Below are positions 9,780 through 18,163 of a stretch of DNA of 23,796 nucleotides, one piece after another. The DNA comes from JBBECF01 sp040881945 (lineage in GTDB: Bacteria; Pseudomonadota; Alphaproteobacteria; Dongiales; Dongiaceae), in contig JBBECF010000115.1 of NCBI GenBank assembly GCA_040881945.1, forward strand, positions 1-23,796. The letters run 5' to 3'. Position numbers and translations under genes: made by a program. Every line of letters starts with the position of its first letter. The first letter of the stretch is position 1. The notes under the pieces are model-generated. The model worked only from the letters and a program-made list of their open reading frames with translations, was not told the DNA's origin and made no database searches.

Positions 9780-11645
9780 ATGAGCGGGTATGACGTCATT
9801 GTCGTCGGCGGCGGACACGCCGGCACGGAGGCGGCGGCGGCCGCCGCGCGTCTCGGTGCGCGCACGCTGCTGCTGACCCACAGGCTCGCGACCGTCGGCG
9901 AGATGTCCTGCAATCCCGCCATCGGCGGCCTCGCCAAGGGGCACCTGGTGCGCGAGATCGACGCCCTCGACGGCGTCATGGGCCGTGCCATCGACCGCGC
10001 CGGCATCCAGTTCCGTGTGCTCAACCGCAGCAAGGGCCCGGCCGTCCGCGGTCCGCGCGCCCAGGCGGACCGCAAGCTATACCGGCGCGCGATCCAGGCG
10101 ATCCTGGCCGAACAGGATGGCCTGGAATCCCGCGGCGGCGGCGTCGAGGACCTGGTCATCGGGCGCGACGGCCGCATCGCCGGCGTCGTCACCGCCGGCG
10201 GGGAAGCGATCGCCTGTGCCGCCGTCGTCCTGACCACGGGCACGTTCCTGCGCGGCGTCATCCATATCGGCGAGGAGAGGGTAGCGGCGGGGCGGGTCGG
10301 GGAGGCGCCGGCCATGGGTCTGTCACGGACGCTGGCGCGGATCGGGTTCCGCCTCGGCCGGTTGAAGACCGGCACGCCGCCGCGCCTCGACGGGCGGACC
10401 ATCGACTGGGCCGGCCTCGAGACCCAGCCGGGGGACGATCCGCCGCAGCCGTTTTCCTACGTGACCGAGCGGATCCTGACGCCGCAGGTGGTCTGCCACA
10501 TCACCGCGACCTCGCCGGCCACCCACGAGGTAATTCGCCGCAGCCTGCACCGCTCGCCGATCTATTCCGGCCGGATCGAGAGCGTCGGCCCGCGCTATTG
10601 CCCGTCGATCGAGGACAAGGTGGTGCGGTTCGCGGACCGCCAACGGCACCAGATCTTCCTCGAGCCGGAAGGCCTCGACGACGACACGGTCTATCCCAAC
10701 GGCATCTCTACGGCACTGCCGAAGGAGGTCCAGATCGAGCTGATCAAGACCATTCCGGGCCTGGAACGAGCCGGGATGACGCGGCCGGGCTATGCCATCG
10801 AGTACGATTTCGTCGATCCGCGCGAGCTGCATCCGAGCCTGGAGACCCGGCGCGTCTCCGGCCTGTTCTTCGCCGGCCAGATCAACGGCACGACCGGCTA
10901 TGAGGAGGCGGCGGCGCAGGGGTTGGCGGCGGGCATCAACGCGGCCCGTGCCGCCGCCGGAAGTTCCGCTTTCGTTCTAGACCGTGCCGATGCCTATATC
11001 GGCGTCCTGATCGATGACCTGGTCACCCGGGGCACCAGCGAACCGTACCGGATGTTCACGTCGCGGGCCGAGTACCGATTGCTGCTGCGCGCCGACAACG
11101 CCGACCAGCGGCTGACCGCCAAGGGCCGGCAGATCGGCTGCGTCGGCGCCGACCGGGCGCGGCGGTTCGCGGCCAAGACAGCGGCCCTCGAGGCCGGCCG
11201 GACGCTGATTCGAGGGCTGCGGGCGTCGCCGACAAGGCTCCGGGCCGAAGGCCTGACGGTGAATCGCGATGGCGTGCGGCGCTCGGCGGCGGAGCTGCTG
11301 GCCTATCCGGGGGTGGACATCGCCCGCCTCGCGGCGATCTGGCCGCTCCTGGGCGACCTGGCCGCCGATATCGTCGAGCAGCTCGAGATCGACGCTCGCT
11401 ATGCCGGGTATTTGGGGCGTCAGGAGGCCGACATCCGGGCGTTCCGCAGGGACGAAGGGTTGCGCCTGCCGTCCGAGTTGAACTACACCGCGATCGGCGG
11501 TCTATCCACCGAAGTCCGGCAAAAGCTGGCGGCGACGCGCCCGGCGACGCTCGGCGCCGCGTCCCGCATCTCCGGCGTCACGCCGGCGGCGCTGACGGCG
11601 CTGCTGCGCTTCGTGCGGCGTGACGATCGACCGGCCTCTGCCTAG
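9780..11645 (+). CDS. mnmG: tRNA uridine-5-carboxymethylaminomethyl(34) synthesis enzyme MnmG
   Basis: This FAD-dependent partner of MnmE has 621 residues, the normal length. The dinucleotide-binding motif is VVGGGHAGTEAA near the N-terminus (GGGHAG about 10-15). The conserved cysteines of the family are Cys44 in MSCNPAIGG and Cys274 in YCPSIEDKV. Other hallmarks are RGPRAQADRKLY, GTFLRG, TGTPPRL and the C-terminal segment YAGYLGRQ...LNYTAIGGLS that contacts MnmE. The ATG fits the family start (SGYDVIVVGGG), but it lacks a nearby ribosome-binding site and closely follows a good promoter. Its last 26 nt overlap rsmG. A TGACGTCA octamer lies in codons 4-7 and is explained by the YDVI coding sequence. 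Confidence 0.98.
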   Translation: MSGYDVIVVGGGHAGTEAAAAAARLGARTLLLTHRLATVGEMSCNPAIGGLAKGHLVREIDALDGVMGRAIDRAGIQFRVLNRSKGPAVRGPRAQADRKLYRRAIQAILAEQDGLESRGGGVEDLVIGRDGRIAGVVTAGGEAIACAAVVLTTGTFLRGVIHIGEERVAAGRVGEAPAMGLSRTLARIGFRLGRLKTGTPPRLDGRTIDWAGLETQPGDDPPQPFSYVTERILTPQVVCHITATSPATHEVIRRSLHRSPIYSGRIESVGPRYCPSIEDKVVRFADRQRHQIFLEPEGLDDDTVYPNGISTALPKEVQIELIKTIPGLERAGMTRPGYAIEYDFVDPRELHPSLETRRVSGLFFAGQINGTTGYEEAAAQGLAAGINAARAAAGSSAFVLDRADAYIGVLIDDLVTRGTSEPYRMFTSRAEYRLLLRADNADQRLTAKGRQIGCVGADRARRFAAKTAALEAGRTLIRGLRASPTRLRAEGLTVNRDGVRRSAAELLAYPGVDIARLAAIWPLLGDLAADIVEQLEIDARYAGYLGRQEADIRAFRRDEGLRLPSELNYTAIGGLSTEVRQKLAATRPATLGAASRISGVTPAALTALLRFVRRDDRPASA

Positions 11646-12285
11646 CGGTTGCGACGCGCCGCTGACCGCCGAGGACTTCCGGCGGCTGACCGGTGTTTCA
11701 CGTGAAACGCTGGCGCGGCTGGAGCGCCACGCGGCATTGCTGACGAAGTGGCAGAAGCGGATAAACCTGGTGGGCCGGGAAAGTCTCCGCGACCTCTGGC
11801 GTCGCCATATGCTCGATTCCGCCCAGCTCGTCCCGCTACTTTCCGAGCGAACGAGGAGCGTCGCCGACATCGGCAGCGGGGCAGGGTTTCCGGGGCTGGT
11901 CTTGGCCATCATGGGTGTGCCCGAGGTGCATCTGATCGAGGCCGACGCGCGTAAATGCGCGTTTCTCGGCGAGGCGGTCCGGGTCACGGAAACGGCCGCC
12001 TCGATCCGCATTCATCGCGGCCGCGTCGAGGATCTCGACCCCTGGCCGGTCGATGTTGTGGTTGCGCGCGCGGTCGCGCCGCTGACGCGGCTGCTCGACT
12101 ACGCCGAGCCGTTCCTGCGCGGCGGGACGGTCTGCCTTTTCCCGAAAGGCGCCGGCGTCGAAGAGGAATTGACCCGGAGTCGCGAAACATGGACAATGAC
12201 GGTCGAGCGCTTTCCCAGCGTTTCTGACCCGTCGGGAACGATCCTGCGCCTAGGAAACATCACGCGTGCATCAGGCCCCGAGTAA
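11620..12285 (+). CDS. rsmG: 16S rRNA (guanine-N7)-methyltransferase RsmG
   Basis: RsmG (formerly GidB) methylates N7 of G527 in 16S rRNA using S-adenosylmethionine. It has 221 residues from GTG 11620. The SAM-binding motif is ADIGSGAGFPGLVLAI, followed by the acidic loop VHLIEADARKCAFL and the conserved VARAVAPL; the N-terminal helix carries ETLARLERHAALLTKWQKRINLV. The start overlaps mnmG by 26 nt and its ribosome-binding site is weak, so coupled translation is likely. The codons for VSRET (11696-11710) contain a parS core. The gene ends 20 nt inside parA. Loss of RsmG in other bacteria gives low-level streptomycin resistance. Confidence 0.96.
   Translation: MTIDRPLPSGCDAPLTAEDFRRLTGVSRETLARLERHAALLTKWQKRINLVGRESLRDLWRRHMLDSAQLVPLLSERTRSVADIGSGAGFPGLVLAIMGVPEVHLIEADARKCAFLGEAVRVTETAASIRIHRGRVEDLDPWPVDVVVARAVAPLTRLLDYAEPFLRGGTVCLFPKGAGVEEELTRSRETWTMTVERFPSVSDPSGTILRLGNITRASGPE
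11694..11709. promoter_or_regulatory. parS: parS site 2, inside rsmG
   Basis: TGTTTCACGTGAAACG matches the 16-bp parS consensus at 15 positions, with a perfect 14-bp palindromic core at 11695-11708. It is written in frame over the RsmG residues VSRET. It lies 1.97 kb from site 1 and about 560 bp upstream of parA, so ParB nucleation here would spread over rsmG and parA. Confidence 0.9.
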
Positions 12286-13102
12286 CGGCGCGGCCGCCGA
12301 CGGCGGCGCGGCGCCACGAATAATTGCCATCGCCAACCAGAAGGGCGGTGTCGGCAAGACGACGACGGCGATCAATTTGGCGACGGCGTTGGCCGCCTGC
12401 GGCAAGAAAGTCATGATCGTCGACATCGATCCGCAGGGCAATGCCAGCACCGGCCTCGGCGTCGATAACGCGGCGCGGTCCGTCACCTCCTACGACGTCT
12501 TGATCAACGGCGTGACGATCGGCGCGGCCACGGTGCCGACGGCCGTCCCGCGCATGAGCCTGGTGCCGGCCTCGATGGACCTGGCCGGCGCCGAGATCGA
12601 GCTCATCGCCGCTGCGCGCCGGGAATATCGGCTGCGCGACGCGTTGTCGGGCCTGAGCGAGGATTTCGACTTCGTCTTGATCGATTGCCCGCCGTCCCTG
12701 AACCTGTTGACCCTGAACGCGCTGGTCGCCGCCGACGCGGTGCTGGTGCCGTTGCAATGCGAATTCTTTGCGCTCGAGGGCCTGAGCCATCTGACGGCGA
12801 CCATCGAGCGCGTCAAGCGAACCTTAAATCCGAGACTGGAGATACAAGGTGTTGTGTTGACCATGTTCGATAGACGCAACAACTTGTGTGGTCTCGTCGC
12901 GGCGGACGTGCGCGGGCATTTCGGCAGCAAGGTCTACGATACCGTCATCCCGCGCAACGTCAAGGTCTCCGAGGCGCCGTCGCACGGCAAGCCGGTGCTG
13001 CTCTACGACACGCGCTGCGCCGGCTCGCAGGCCTATATCCACCTGGCCGGCGAAGTGCTGCGCCGCGAACAGGGACTCGCTGCCGGCGGAGCACGACCAT
13101 GA
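12266..13102 (+). CDS. parA: Chromosome partitioning ATPase ParA
   Basis: ParA is the Walker-type ATPase that moves ParB-parS complexes along the nucleoid. It has 278 residues from GTG 12266, with a TAGGAAAC site about 10 nt upstream. The deviant Walker A is QKGGVGKTT (signature Lys26 and catalytic Lys31), Walker A' is IVDIDPQGN, and Walker B-like is FVLIDCPPSL. TMFDRRNNL and TVIPRNVKVSEAPSHG are standard for the chromosomal type. The N-terminal 17 residues are a short extension before the fold, without the DNA-binding HTH of plasmid ParA proteins. Codons about 186-209 form an AT-rich, rare-codon patch although the encoded residues are conserved. It overlaps rsmG by 20 nt and parB by 4 nt. 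Confidence 0.97.
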   Translation: MHQAPSNGAAADGGAAPRIIAIANQKGGVGKTTTAINLATALAACGKKVMIVDIDPQGNASTGLGVDNAARSVTSYDVLINGVTIGAATVPTAVPRMSLVPASMDLAGAEIELIAAARREYRLRDALSGLSEDFDFVLIDCPPSLNLLTLNALVAADAVLVPLQCEFFALEGLSHLTATIERVKRTLNPRLEIQGVVLTMFDRRNNLCGLVAADVRGHFGSKVYDTVIPRNVKVSEAPSHGKPVLLYDTRCAGSQAYIHLAGEVLRREQGLAAGGARP

Positions 13103-13977
13103 GCGACGAGGGCGCCAGGCGCACGCTCGGGCGCGGGCTGTCGGCTCTGCTCGGCGCCGAGAGCGAGGACTACGCCTCGCTCGACCGCGTGCGGCTGTCG
13201 AAGATGGTGCCGATCGAGCTGGTGCATCCCGGCCGGTTCCAGCCGCGGCACAATTTCGACGAGACGCAGCTCGAGGCTCTCGCCGACTCGATCCGCACGA
13301 ACGGCATCCTGCAACCTATCCTGGTGCGGCGCCACCCACAGACCCCGAACAGCTTCGAGATCGTGGCCGGCGAGCGTCGCTGGCGGGCCGCCCAGATCGC
13401 CCGTCTGCACGAGGTCCCGGTCATCATCCGCGAGATCGCCGACGGCGAGGCCCTCGAACTGGCGCTCGTGGAAAACGTCCAACGCCAGGACCTGTCACCG
13501 CTCGAGGAGGCCGAGGGCTACCGTCGGCTCATCGAGGAGTTCAAGAACACCCAGGAGGACTTGGCGCGTCGCGTCGGCAAGAGCCGCAGCCACGTCGCCA
13601 ACGCCATGCGCCTGCTCGGCCTGCCGGAGCCGGTGAAGGCGCTGTTGGAGCAGGGCCGGCTGACCGCCGGTCACGCGCGCGCGCTGTTGTCCGGCGCCGA
13701 TCCGGCGGCGCTGGCCGAACAGGTGGTCGCCAGGGGCCTGAACGTCCGCCAGACCGAACGGCTCGTCCAGCAACGCCAGTCCGATCCGTCTGCGAAGACG
13801 ACGCGCGAGAAGGACGCCGACACGGTGGCGCTCGAGCGCGACCTGTCGGCGCTGCTCGGGCTGCGCGTGACGATCAGCATCCAGGGCCGCGGCGGGGCTC
13901 TGACCATCCATTACCGCACGCTCGAACAACTCGACGACGTGCTGAAGCGTCTCACCCAGGGCGGCGAACGCCCGTAG
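13099..13977 (+). CDS. parB: Chromosome partitioning protein ParB
   Basis: ParB is the CTP-dependent DNA clamp that loads at parS. It has 292 residues. The N-terminal peptide RRTLGRGLSALLGA (about 7-20) is the segment that stimulates ParA. The CTP-binding domain carries GERRWRAA (91-98) and ENVQRQDLSPLEEA (125-138). The helix-turn-helix that reads parS is TQEDLARRVGKSRSHVANAMRL (from about 151). The C-terminal dimerisation domain ends VTISIQGRGGALTIHYRTLEQL... The ATG shares ATGA with the parA stop, and GGAG lies about 8 nt upstream. The 3' end overlaps the end of the opposing holA gene by 26 nt. Both expected parS targets lie in this window. Confidence 0.98.
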   Translation: MSDEGARRTLGRGLSALLGAESEDYASLDRVRLSKMVPIELVHPGRFQPRHNFDETQLEALADSIRTNGILQPILVRRHPQTPNSFEIVAGERRWRAAQIARLHEVPVIIREIADGEALELALVENVQRQDLSPLEEAEGYRRLIEEFKNTQEDLARRVGKSRSHVANAMRLLGLPEPVKALLEQGRLTAGHARALLSGADPAALAEQVVARGLNVRQTERLVQQRQSDPSAKTTREKDADTVALERDLSALLGLRVTISIQGRGGALTIHYRTLEQLDDVLKRLTQGGERP

Positions 13978-14998
13978 CAGCGCGCCCTAGGCGCGCCGCT
14001 TCCATCAATGCGCGCTGGCAGATCGCCCGGTCCGGTGCGCCGGTGCGCTTGCAGGCGATCTCGGCGTCGATCAGGCGGTCGAGGGCGTCGGCCAGGGCGG
14101 CGACCGGCCAGCGCTCGACCTGGCGGCGGAAGCGGTCCTGCAGCTTGAAGAACACCGGCGGCCGCAGCGCCGCGATGGCCGGCCCGAGGTCGGCGCCGCG
14201 CGCCGCCGCCCCGGCCACGAGATGCAACCGCAGAAAATGCCGCGCCGCGGCCCGGAGCAGGCTCACCGCGGACTGGCCTTCGAGGAAGCCGCGCTGCACG
14301 GCGCGGTCGAGGCCGGCGAGATCGCCGTCGGCGGCGGCGTAGACCGCGTCGTCGAGCGAGATCGCGGCGCTGTCGCCGACGCAGGCCACGGCATCGGCCA
14401 ACTCGACCCGGCCCGGCCCGTCGCCCATGTAGAGGGCGAGCTTTTCGATCTCGGATCGAGTGACCGCGCGATCATCCCCGAGGTTGGCGACGAGATAGGC
14501 GAGGGCGTCGGGGCCGACGGACAGGCCGTGGCGCTTGAGCTCGTCCTCGACCAGTCGCGCCAGATCCTGCGCGTCGTCGCGGTAGCAGGGCAGGGCGGCG
14601 GCGTTGCCCGCGCCTTCGATCAGGCGCCGTAGCGACGACCGTGGCGGCAGGTCGCCCGCCTCGATCAGAACCAGTCCCGGCGCCGCCGGGCCGCCGAGGT
14701 AGTCGGCGAGCAGGCCGGCCAGCGCGTCGCCGGCCGCGCGCAGGCGGACCACCCGGCGGCCACCGCCCATCGCCAGCGCCGCGGCCTCGTCGCCGAGTCG
14801 GGCCGGGTCGTCGCGCAGGCTCGCGGCCGTCAGCTCCGAGACGCGGAACGGATCCGAGAGCGCGCCCGCGATCTCGCGGGTCAGGGTATCGGCGCGCTCG
14901 CGCACGCGGCCGCCATCCGGCCCGTACAACAGCACGGCTGCGATGCGCGGATCGAGCCGGCGCAAGTACCCGTCGACGGCCGTGGCCTTGATCTTCAC
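13952..14998 (-). CDS. holA: DNA polymerase III, delta subunit
   Basis: The delta subunit of the clamp loader opens the beta sliding clamp. It has 348 residues from a GTG at 14996-14998. The N-terminus KIKATAVDGYLRRLDPRIAAVLLYGPDGGRVRERA matches alphaproteobacterial HolA: it has an AAA+-like fold but, as usual for delta, no working Walker A. Later segments such as LGDDRAVTRSEIEKLALYMGD and CVGDSAAISLDDAVYAAADGD are typical. A longer open frame upstream runs into lptE, and the GTG has a GGGGAT ribosome-binding site. It is the last gene of the leuS-lptE-holA set, 16 nt after lptE, and converges on parB. Confidence 0.94.
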   Translation of the reverse strand: MKIKATAVDGYLRRLDPRIAAVLLYGPDGGRVRERADTLTREIAGALSDPFRVSELTAASLRDDPARLGDEAAALAMGGGRRVVRLRAAGDALAGLLADYLGGPAAPGLVLIEAGDLPPRSSLRRLIEGAGNAAALPCYRDDAQDLARLVEDELKRHGLSVGPDALAYLVANLGDDRAVTRSEIEKLALYMGDGPGRVELADAVACVGDSAAISLDDAVYAAADGDLAGLDRAVQRGFLEGQSAVSLLRAAARHFLRLHLVAGAAARGADLGPAIAALRPPVFFKLQDRFRRQVERWPVAALADALDRLIDAEIACKRTGAPDRAICQRALMEAARLGRAATGVRRPG

Positions 14999-15014
14999 CG
15001 GCAGGGATCCCCGA

Positions 15015-15524
15015 TCAGGGAGAGCCGGCCGCGGGCTGCGACAGGAACACCGCCAGTCGCGTGCGAATGTCGTCGGCCAGATCGCCGACGCCGCGCGCTC
15101 GGGCATCGCTCCCCGAGGCGATGGTGGCGAATTCGGTTCTCAAGATGTCGTAGCTGATCGTCGAACGGCTTTTCCCGCGCGTCACCACCTTGTCGGTGGC
15201 GGCGTCGGTCAGGGTATAGGACGCGTACAATGTCAGGTTCGTGCGGGTCGGGGTCTGGTCGCCGCGCAGCGCCAGGAGCTCGCTCGCCCCTTGCAACTCG
15301 ACGGTGAGAACGTAGCGCGGGGCGGTGGGCTGGCCGCCCGGGTTGAGGCGGTCGCGCAGCTCGTTATAGAGCTGCTGGCCGGTGCGGTCGGCGATCGGCC
15401 GGATGCGGATGGCGGCGAATTCTGTGCGCACCGTGCCGGCACCCTCGCCGCCGCCGTAGAGCGGATGGAACCCGCAAGCGGAGACGATGAGGAGCGCGAC
15501 CAGCGCGACCCTAGACCACGACAT
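15015..15524 (-). CDS. lptE: LPS-assembly lipoprotein LptE
   Basis: LptE is the outer-membrane lipoprotein that plugs the LptD barrel and helps insert lipopolysaccharide. It has 169 residues with a lipoprotein signal ending LIVSAC (lipobox, Cys17), followed by GFHPLYGG, the standard start of mature LptE. The remainder (ELRDRLNP, YVLTVELQG, TNLTLYASYTLTDAATDKVVTRG) fits the family's beta-alpha fold. Its ATG lies within the 3' end of leuS (14-nt overlap), so translation is probably coupled. The order leuS-lptE-holA is the common alphaproteobacterial one. Confidence 0.93.
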   Translation of the reverse strand: MSWSRVALVALLIVSACGFHPLYGGGEGAGTVRTEFAAIRIRPIADRTGQQLYNELRDRLNPGGQPTAPRYVLTVELQGASELLALRGDQTPTRTNLTLYASYTLTDAATDKVVTRGKSRSTISYDILRTEFATIASGSDARARGVGDLADDIRTRLAVFLSQPAAGSP

Positions 15525-18087
15525 TGATCACCCGATTGGGCACGACGATGACCTTGCGCAGCGGCTTGCCGCCCATCGCCCGCTGCACGGCCGGATCGGC
15601 CAGGGCCGCCGACCGGGCGGCCTCCGCCACGGCGTCGCGCGGCAGCGCGACGGTGGCGCGCAGCTTGCCGTTGACCTGGACCGCGACGGTGACCTGGGCA
15701 TCGACGGCGAAGGCCGGATCGGCCTCCGGCCATGGCACGTCCACGAGCAAGGTGGCGTGGCCGAGGGCCTGCCACATCTCCTCGGCCAGATGCGGCATCA
15801 TCGGCGCGCTCAGCCGGGCCAGCGTCTCGATCGCCTCGCGCTGCGCCCAGGGGCCGTCGGCGCCGCCGCCGGCCGGCGCCCCGAACTCCGCGACCGCGTT
15901 GGCGAGCTCGTACAGCCGCGCGACCGCCCGGTTGAAGCGGAACGTCTCGATATCCTCGCTGACCGCCGCGATGGTCTTGTGCGTCGCCCGGCGCAGCGCC
16001 AGCGCCGGCGCGGCGAAAGCGGACGGGACCGCCGTGCCCGCGGCCGGGAGCGTCGGCAGCGCGGCCTCGAGCAGCCGCCACAGGCGCTGGGTGAAGCGCC
16101 AGGCGCCGTCCACCCCGGCGACGGTCCATTCCAGATCGCGCTCCGGCGGGCTGTCCGAAAGCATGAACCAGCGCGCCGTATCGGCGCCGTAAGCGGCGAT
16201 GATGGAGTCGGGGTCGACCGTGTTCTTTTTCGACTTGCTCATCGCCTCGGAGCGGCCGACGGTCACCTCGGTGCCGCTCCCGGCATGCACCGCGCGGCCG
16301 TCGGACAGCCAACGCACCTCGCTGGGATAGAGCCATTTACCGTCGGCGCCCCGGAAGGTCTGGTGGCAGACCATGCCCTGGGTGAACAGGCCGGCGAACG
16401 GCTCGTCGATGCCGACATGGCCGACGCGCCGCATCGCCCGCGTGAAGAACCGGGCATAGAGCAGATGCAGGATGGCGTGCTCGATGCCGCCGATATACTG
16501 GTCCACCGGCAGCCAGTAATCGACGGCCGCGCGGTCGACCGGGCGGTCCGCCCGCGGCGAACAGAAGCGCGCGAAGTACCAGGCCGAATCGACGAAGGTG
16601 TCGCAGGTGTCGGTTTCGCGCCGCGCCGCGGCGCCGCAGGCTGGACAGGCCGCGTGCTTCCAGGTCGGATGATGGTCGAGCGGGTTGCCCGGCCGCTCGA
16701 AGCTCACATCGTCCGGCAGCAGCACCGGCAGGTCCGCCTCCGGCACCGGGACGATGCCGCAGGCGGCGCAATGAATGACCGGGATCGGACAGCCCCAGTA
16801 GCGTTGCCGCGACACGCCCCAGTCGCGCAGCCGGTAGGCGACCGTCGCATCGCCCAGGCCGAGCGCGGTCAGCCGGGCGATCGCCGCCCGCTTGGCGGCG
16901 GCGACATCGAGGCCGTCCAGGAAGTCCGAATTGATCGACACGCCGTCGTCGAGATAGGCGGTGTCGGCGATCGCATAGTCGCTCGGGTCGACGCCGGGCG
17001 GGGCGACCACGGGCAACACCGGCAGCCCGTATTTGCGCGCGAAATCGAGATCGCGCTGGTCGTGCGCCGGGCAGCCGAAGATCGCCCCGGTGCCATAGTC
17101 CATGAGCACGAAATTGGCGACGTAGACCGGCAGCGTCAACTCGGCGCGGAACGGGTGAACGGCCTTCAACCCGGTGTTGAAACCCTCCTTCTCGGCGGTC
17201 TCGATCGCCGCCTCGCTGGTGCCCCGGCGGTTGCAGGCGGCGATGAAATCGGCCAGCGCCGGATCGGCGGCGGCCAGCGCCGCGGCCAGCGGGTGATTCG
17301 GCGACAGCGCGCAGAACGAGGCGCCGAACAGGGTGTCCGGCCGGGTGGTGAAGACCTCGAGCCGGTCGTCGCGGCCGTGCAAGGGGAAGAAGACGCGGGC
17401 GCCGTCGGATCGGCCGATCCAATTCTCCTGCATCAGCCGCACGCGCTCCGGCCAGCGCTCGAGCCCGCGGAATGCGCTCAGCAGGTCCTCGGCGAAATCG
17501 GTGATGCGGAAGAACCATTGGGAAAGCTGGCGCCGCTCGACCGGCGCGCCGGACCGCCAGCCGCGGCCATCGATGACCTGCTCGTTGGCAAGCACGGTCC
17601 GGTCCACCGGGTCCCAGTTGACCGAGGCCTCCTTGCGATAGACGAGGCCGGCCGCCAGCAGGTCGAGGAACAATTTCTGCTGGTGTCGGTAGTAGCCGGG
17701 ATGGCAGGTGGCGATCTCGCGGTCCCAGTCGAGCGACAGGCCCATGCGCTTGAGCTCGGTGCGCATGGTCGCGATGTTGGCGTAGGTCCATTCCGCCGGA
17801 TGGACGCCCTTCTCGCGCGCCGCATTTTCCGCCGGCAGGCCGAAGGCGTCCCATCCCATCGGGTGCAGCACGTTGAAGCCGCGCGCCCGCTTGAAGCGGG
17901 CCACCACGTCGCCGAGCGTGTAGTTGCGCACGTGCCCCATATGGATGCGACCCGACGGATAGGGGAACATCTCGAGCACGTAGTACTTCGCCCGGGCGTC
18001 GTCGGCGCGCGCCGCGAAACAGCCGCGCTCGGCCCAGATCGCCTGCCACTTTTTCTCGGTTTTCTGCGGGTTGTAGCGAGAGACCAT
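15511..18087 (-). CDS. leuS: Leucyl-tRNA synthetase
   Basis: This class I aminoacyl-tRNA synthetase charges tRNA-Leu. It has 858 residues, full length. The HIGH motif appears as HMGH (49-52, in PYPSGRIHMGH) and the KMSKS motif as AMSKS (615-619). The CP1 editing domain carries TTRPDTLFGA and MDYGTGAIFGCPAHDQRD, including the aspartate that fixes the amino group of mischarged tRNA. Two CxxC pairs (CAAC, CPAC) form the zinc site. WGVSRQRYWGCPIP is also standard. The C-terminal domain ends PNRVINVVV. The start ATG gives the family N-terminus RYNPQKTEKKWQ. A very long open frame exists antisense but has no protein-like content. It lies 76 nt behind the oxygenase gene. Confidence 0.98.
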   Translation of the reverse strand: MVSRYNPQKTEKKWQAIWAERGCFAARADDARAKYYVLEMFPYPSGRIHMGHVRNYTLGDVVARFKRARGFNVLHPMGWDAFGLPAENAAREKGVHPAEWTYANIATMRTELKRMGLSLDWDREIATCHPGYYRHQQKLFLDLLAAGLVYRKEASVNWDPVDRTVLANEQVIDGRGWRSGAPVERRQLSQWFFRITDFAEDLLSAFRGLERWPERVRLMQENWIGRSDGARVFFPLHGRDDRLEVFTTRPDTLFGASFCALSPNHPLAAALAAADPALADFIAACNRRGTSEAAIETAEKEGFNTGLKAVHPFRAELTLPVYVANFVLMDYGTGAIFGCPAHDQRDLDFARKYGLPVLPVVAPPGVDPSDYAIADTAYLDDGVSINSDFLDGLDVAAAKRAAIARLTALGLGDATVAYRLRDWGVSRQRYWGCPIPVIHCAACGIVPVPEADLPVLLPDDVSFERPGNPLDHHPTWKHAACPACGAAARRETDTCDTFVDSAWYFARFCSPRADRPVDRAAVDYWLPVDQYIGGIEHAILHLLYARFFTRAMRRVGHVGIDEPFAGLFTQGMVCHQTFRGADGKWLYPSEVRWLSDGRAVHAGSGTEVTVGRSEAMSKSKKNTVDPDSIIAAYGADTARWFMLSDSPPERDLEWTVAGVDGAWRFTQRLWRLLEAALPTLPAAGTAVPSAFAAPALALRRATHKTIAAVSEDIETFRFNRAVARLYELANAVAEFGAPAGGGADGPWAQREAIETLARLSAPMMPHLAEEMWQALGHATLLVDVPWPEADPAFAVDAQVTVAVQVNGKLRATVALPRDAVAEAARSAALADPAVQRAMGGKPLRKVIVVPNRVINVVV

Positions 18088-18163
18088 GGCGATGGGTCAC
18101 GAACCGGCGTTTGACGTCAAGGGCGTCGGAGCGACCATTTTCTCTATCGCCCCGGGCGAACTG

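Noticed and set aside
15487..18114. 875-codon open frame antisense to leuS
   Set aside because: Composition is an Arg/Gly/Asp-rich mirror of a GC-rich gene with no recognisable domain; leuS on the other strand is unambiguous.
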